DNA of 64,000 nucleotides from the NCBI RefSeq assembly GCF_907164915.1, contig NC_061870.1, positions 25,147,348 through 25,211,347 on the forward strand. Reading direction: 5' to 3'. Source of the stretch: Impatiens glandulifera (lineage: Eukaryota; Streptophyta; Magnoliopsida; Ericales; Balsaminaceae). The translations under genes were made by a program, and so were the position numbers. Numbering within the stretch: position 1 is the stretch's first letter; each line of letters begins with the position of its first letter. Shown here in pieces: positions 62,845-64,000 of the stretch. The notes below the pieces were generated by a model, which ran no database searches, was not told the origin of the DNA, and saw nothing but the letters and a program-made list of their open reading frames with translations.

Positions 62845-64000
62845 TGATGAATTAAGGAAGGACTAAAATCATCTTAAATGTAAACATGCAATTTTTTCTT
62901 ACTTTAAATTAACATGAATTTGTGTTTTGATCCATTAGATGGAAAGCATTAAGCCCAACTCTTTCTTCTCTTTAGATTAATGTTTCTTTTTTTTTCTACA
63001 AAATTATAAAAAAAATATTACTTAAATTGAGATGAGTATAATGATGAGTATAATTGCATCTCAAAATATGGTCAATGCAATGACATCATTGTGAATAATT
63101 AGTCTTCTAGAAAAATGATAAAAAAACGTTACAAGGGTGTAATATAAATCAAACAATGAAAAATATTGATTTTTTACTCCAAAAATAGATTAAATAATGT
63201 AAGTGTAAGCGGACAAAAAATTTAAAGGTTGTTTATTAAGTGATTCTTATTACACTACTTTGTTTGTGTTTGTATTTTTTTTTTTAATTTTTATATTTTG
63301 TGTTTTTATTTTATTTTTTCATGTCATGATTTGTTATTATACCTATATAACAACTTAATTTTAATATTTTTTTAATATAATGGACAATTTCAAAATATAT
63401 ATATATATACAAACAAGTGAATCTCTTCGACGATGCACGTTAAATTTCTAGATTTTCACCTTATCTAATATAATATTATGATGTCGAAGAGGCACGTTAA
63501 ATTTCTAGATTTTCACCTTATCTAATATAATATTATGATTACATCTAGTAGAATTAACAAATTGTTAAAATAAAAGATCCAATCAATCCATTTTTCATTA
63601 AGAGACTCTGTTTTATATAAATCCTATATTTGAGAGATTCTTACCGTTATACTTTAGTATACAATAATACAACATTTAATGTACAAGAAAACCCAATTAA
63701 ATATGAAATGAAATGTCGACATCGATCGAAAGGAATGCTAAAATGGTATGATGGGGGTTGCTTTAAAGGTAAGGTGGATTGTCTTTGGATGCTTAATAAT
63801 TATAATTATGGAAACTAGTCAACAACATTCAAAATTGATAGTGAAAGGAAAAGTAGAGGATAGGCCAAGCAACGCAAAAGCAAATTTGGTAACTAGTTTA
63901 ATTTCATGTGACTCAGAAACCTATATTTACATTATTATTATTATTATAAAATAATGGAGTATTCCAGACTCACTTTGACTTTAAAACATATCATAGATTT
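62845..64000. other. Intergenic, 3' of the WRKY gene
   Basis: AT-rich, with the 57-bp tandem duplication at 63435 and a short TTA run near 63933. Two open frames of 60-70 codons near 63630-63950 show no recognisable protein features. Confidence 0.6.
63435..63539. repeat. 57-bp tandem duplication
   Basis: GCACGTTAAATTTCTAGATT and the next ~28 bp (to ATAATATTATGAT) occur at 63435 and 63492, essentially identical over ~48 bp, joined by TCGAAGAG-like spacer. Very recent. Confidence 0.92.

Overview
This is nuclear DNA from a flowering plant, most likely a eudicot. The genes carry GT-AG introns, belong to plant-only families (DUF247, group IId WRKY, VFB-type F-box/LRR, plant AIR synthase with a leader peptide), and sit in very AT-rich intergenic DNA full of decayed transposable elements. 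I cannot name the order or species from sequence alone.

Layout. (1) 1-1.85 kb: 5' part of a minus-strand chloroplast-type AIR synthase gene (PUR5), cut by the window edge; its promoter abuts a 0.7-kb TAA-rich array with a 121-bp higher-order period. (2) 2.6-6.3 kb: a decayed FAR1/FHY3-like gene, short tandem repeats, and an unidentified coding-like remnant. (3) 6.3-14 kb: gene-free, with a ~0.7-kb diverged direct duplication and a LINE fragment. (4) 14.1-16.7 kb: two-exon LRR receptor-like kinase with a pseudokinase-type domain. (5) 18.6-19.05 kb: a small Gly/Gln-rich repeat protein I do not recognise. (6) 21.1-27.3 kb: degenerate Ty1/copia element (minus strand) with a younger 1316-bp solo LTR nested in its integrase region. 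(7) 29.5-31.0 kb: intronless VFB/SKIP2-like F-box/LRR gene. (8) 33.1-35.6 kb: RER1 Golgi-ER retrieval receptor, with a deleted copia element in intron 1. (9) 39.1-40.7 kb: DUF247 gene (minus). (10) 42.9-44.3 kb: papain-like cysteine protease (minus), four exons. (11) 45-46.6 kb: LINE fragment (minus). (12) 55.4-57.4 kb: non-autonomous element with ~0.7-kb terminal inverted repeats that contain a CpG-rich 'TTCGCG' minisatellite; a 374-bp relative lies at 32.5 kb. (13) 59.7-60.9 kb: deletion-derived hAT element with perfect 8-bp target duplication and an embedded tRNA-Met(CAT)-like sequence. (14) 61.8-62.8 kb: group IId WRKY transcription factor.

The genes do not form a pathway; they are independent plant loci (purine synthesis, receptor-like signalling, ubiquitin ligase adaptor, ER retrieval, proteolysis, transcription) separated by repeats. 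I see no bacterial-type operon, CRISPR array or defence island. The least ordinary items are the paired TTCGCG-minisatellite elements, the tRNA-like sequence carried by the hAT element, the unassigned repeat protein, and the nested-insertion chronology inside the copia element. Exon borders were read by eye from frame continuity and splice dinucleotides, with no transcript evidence.
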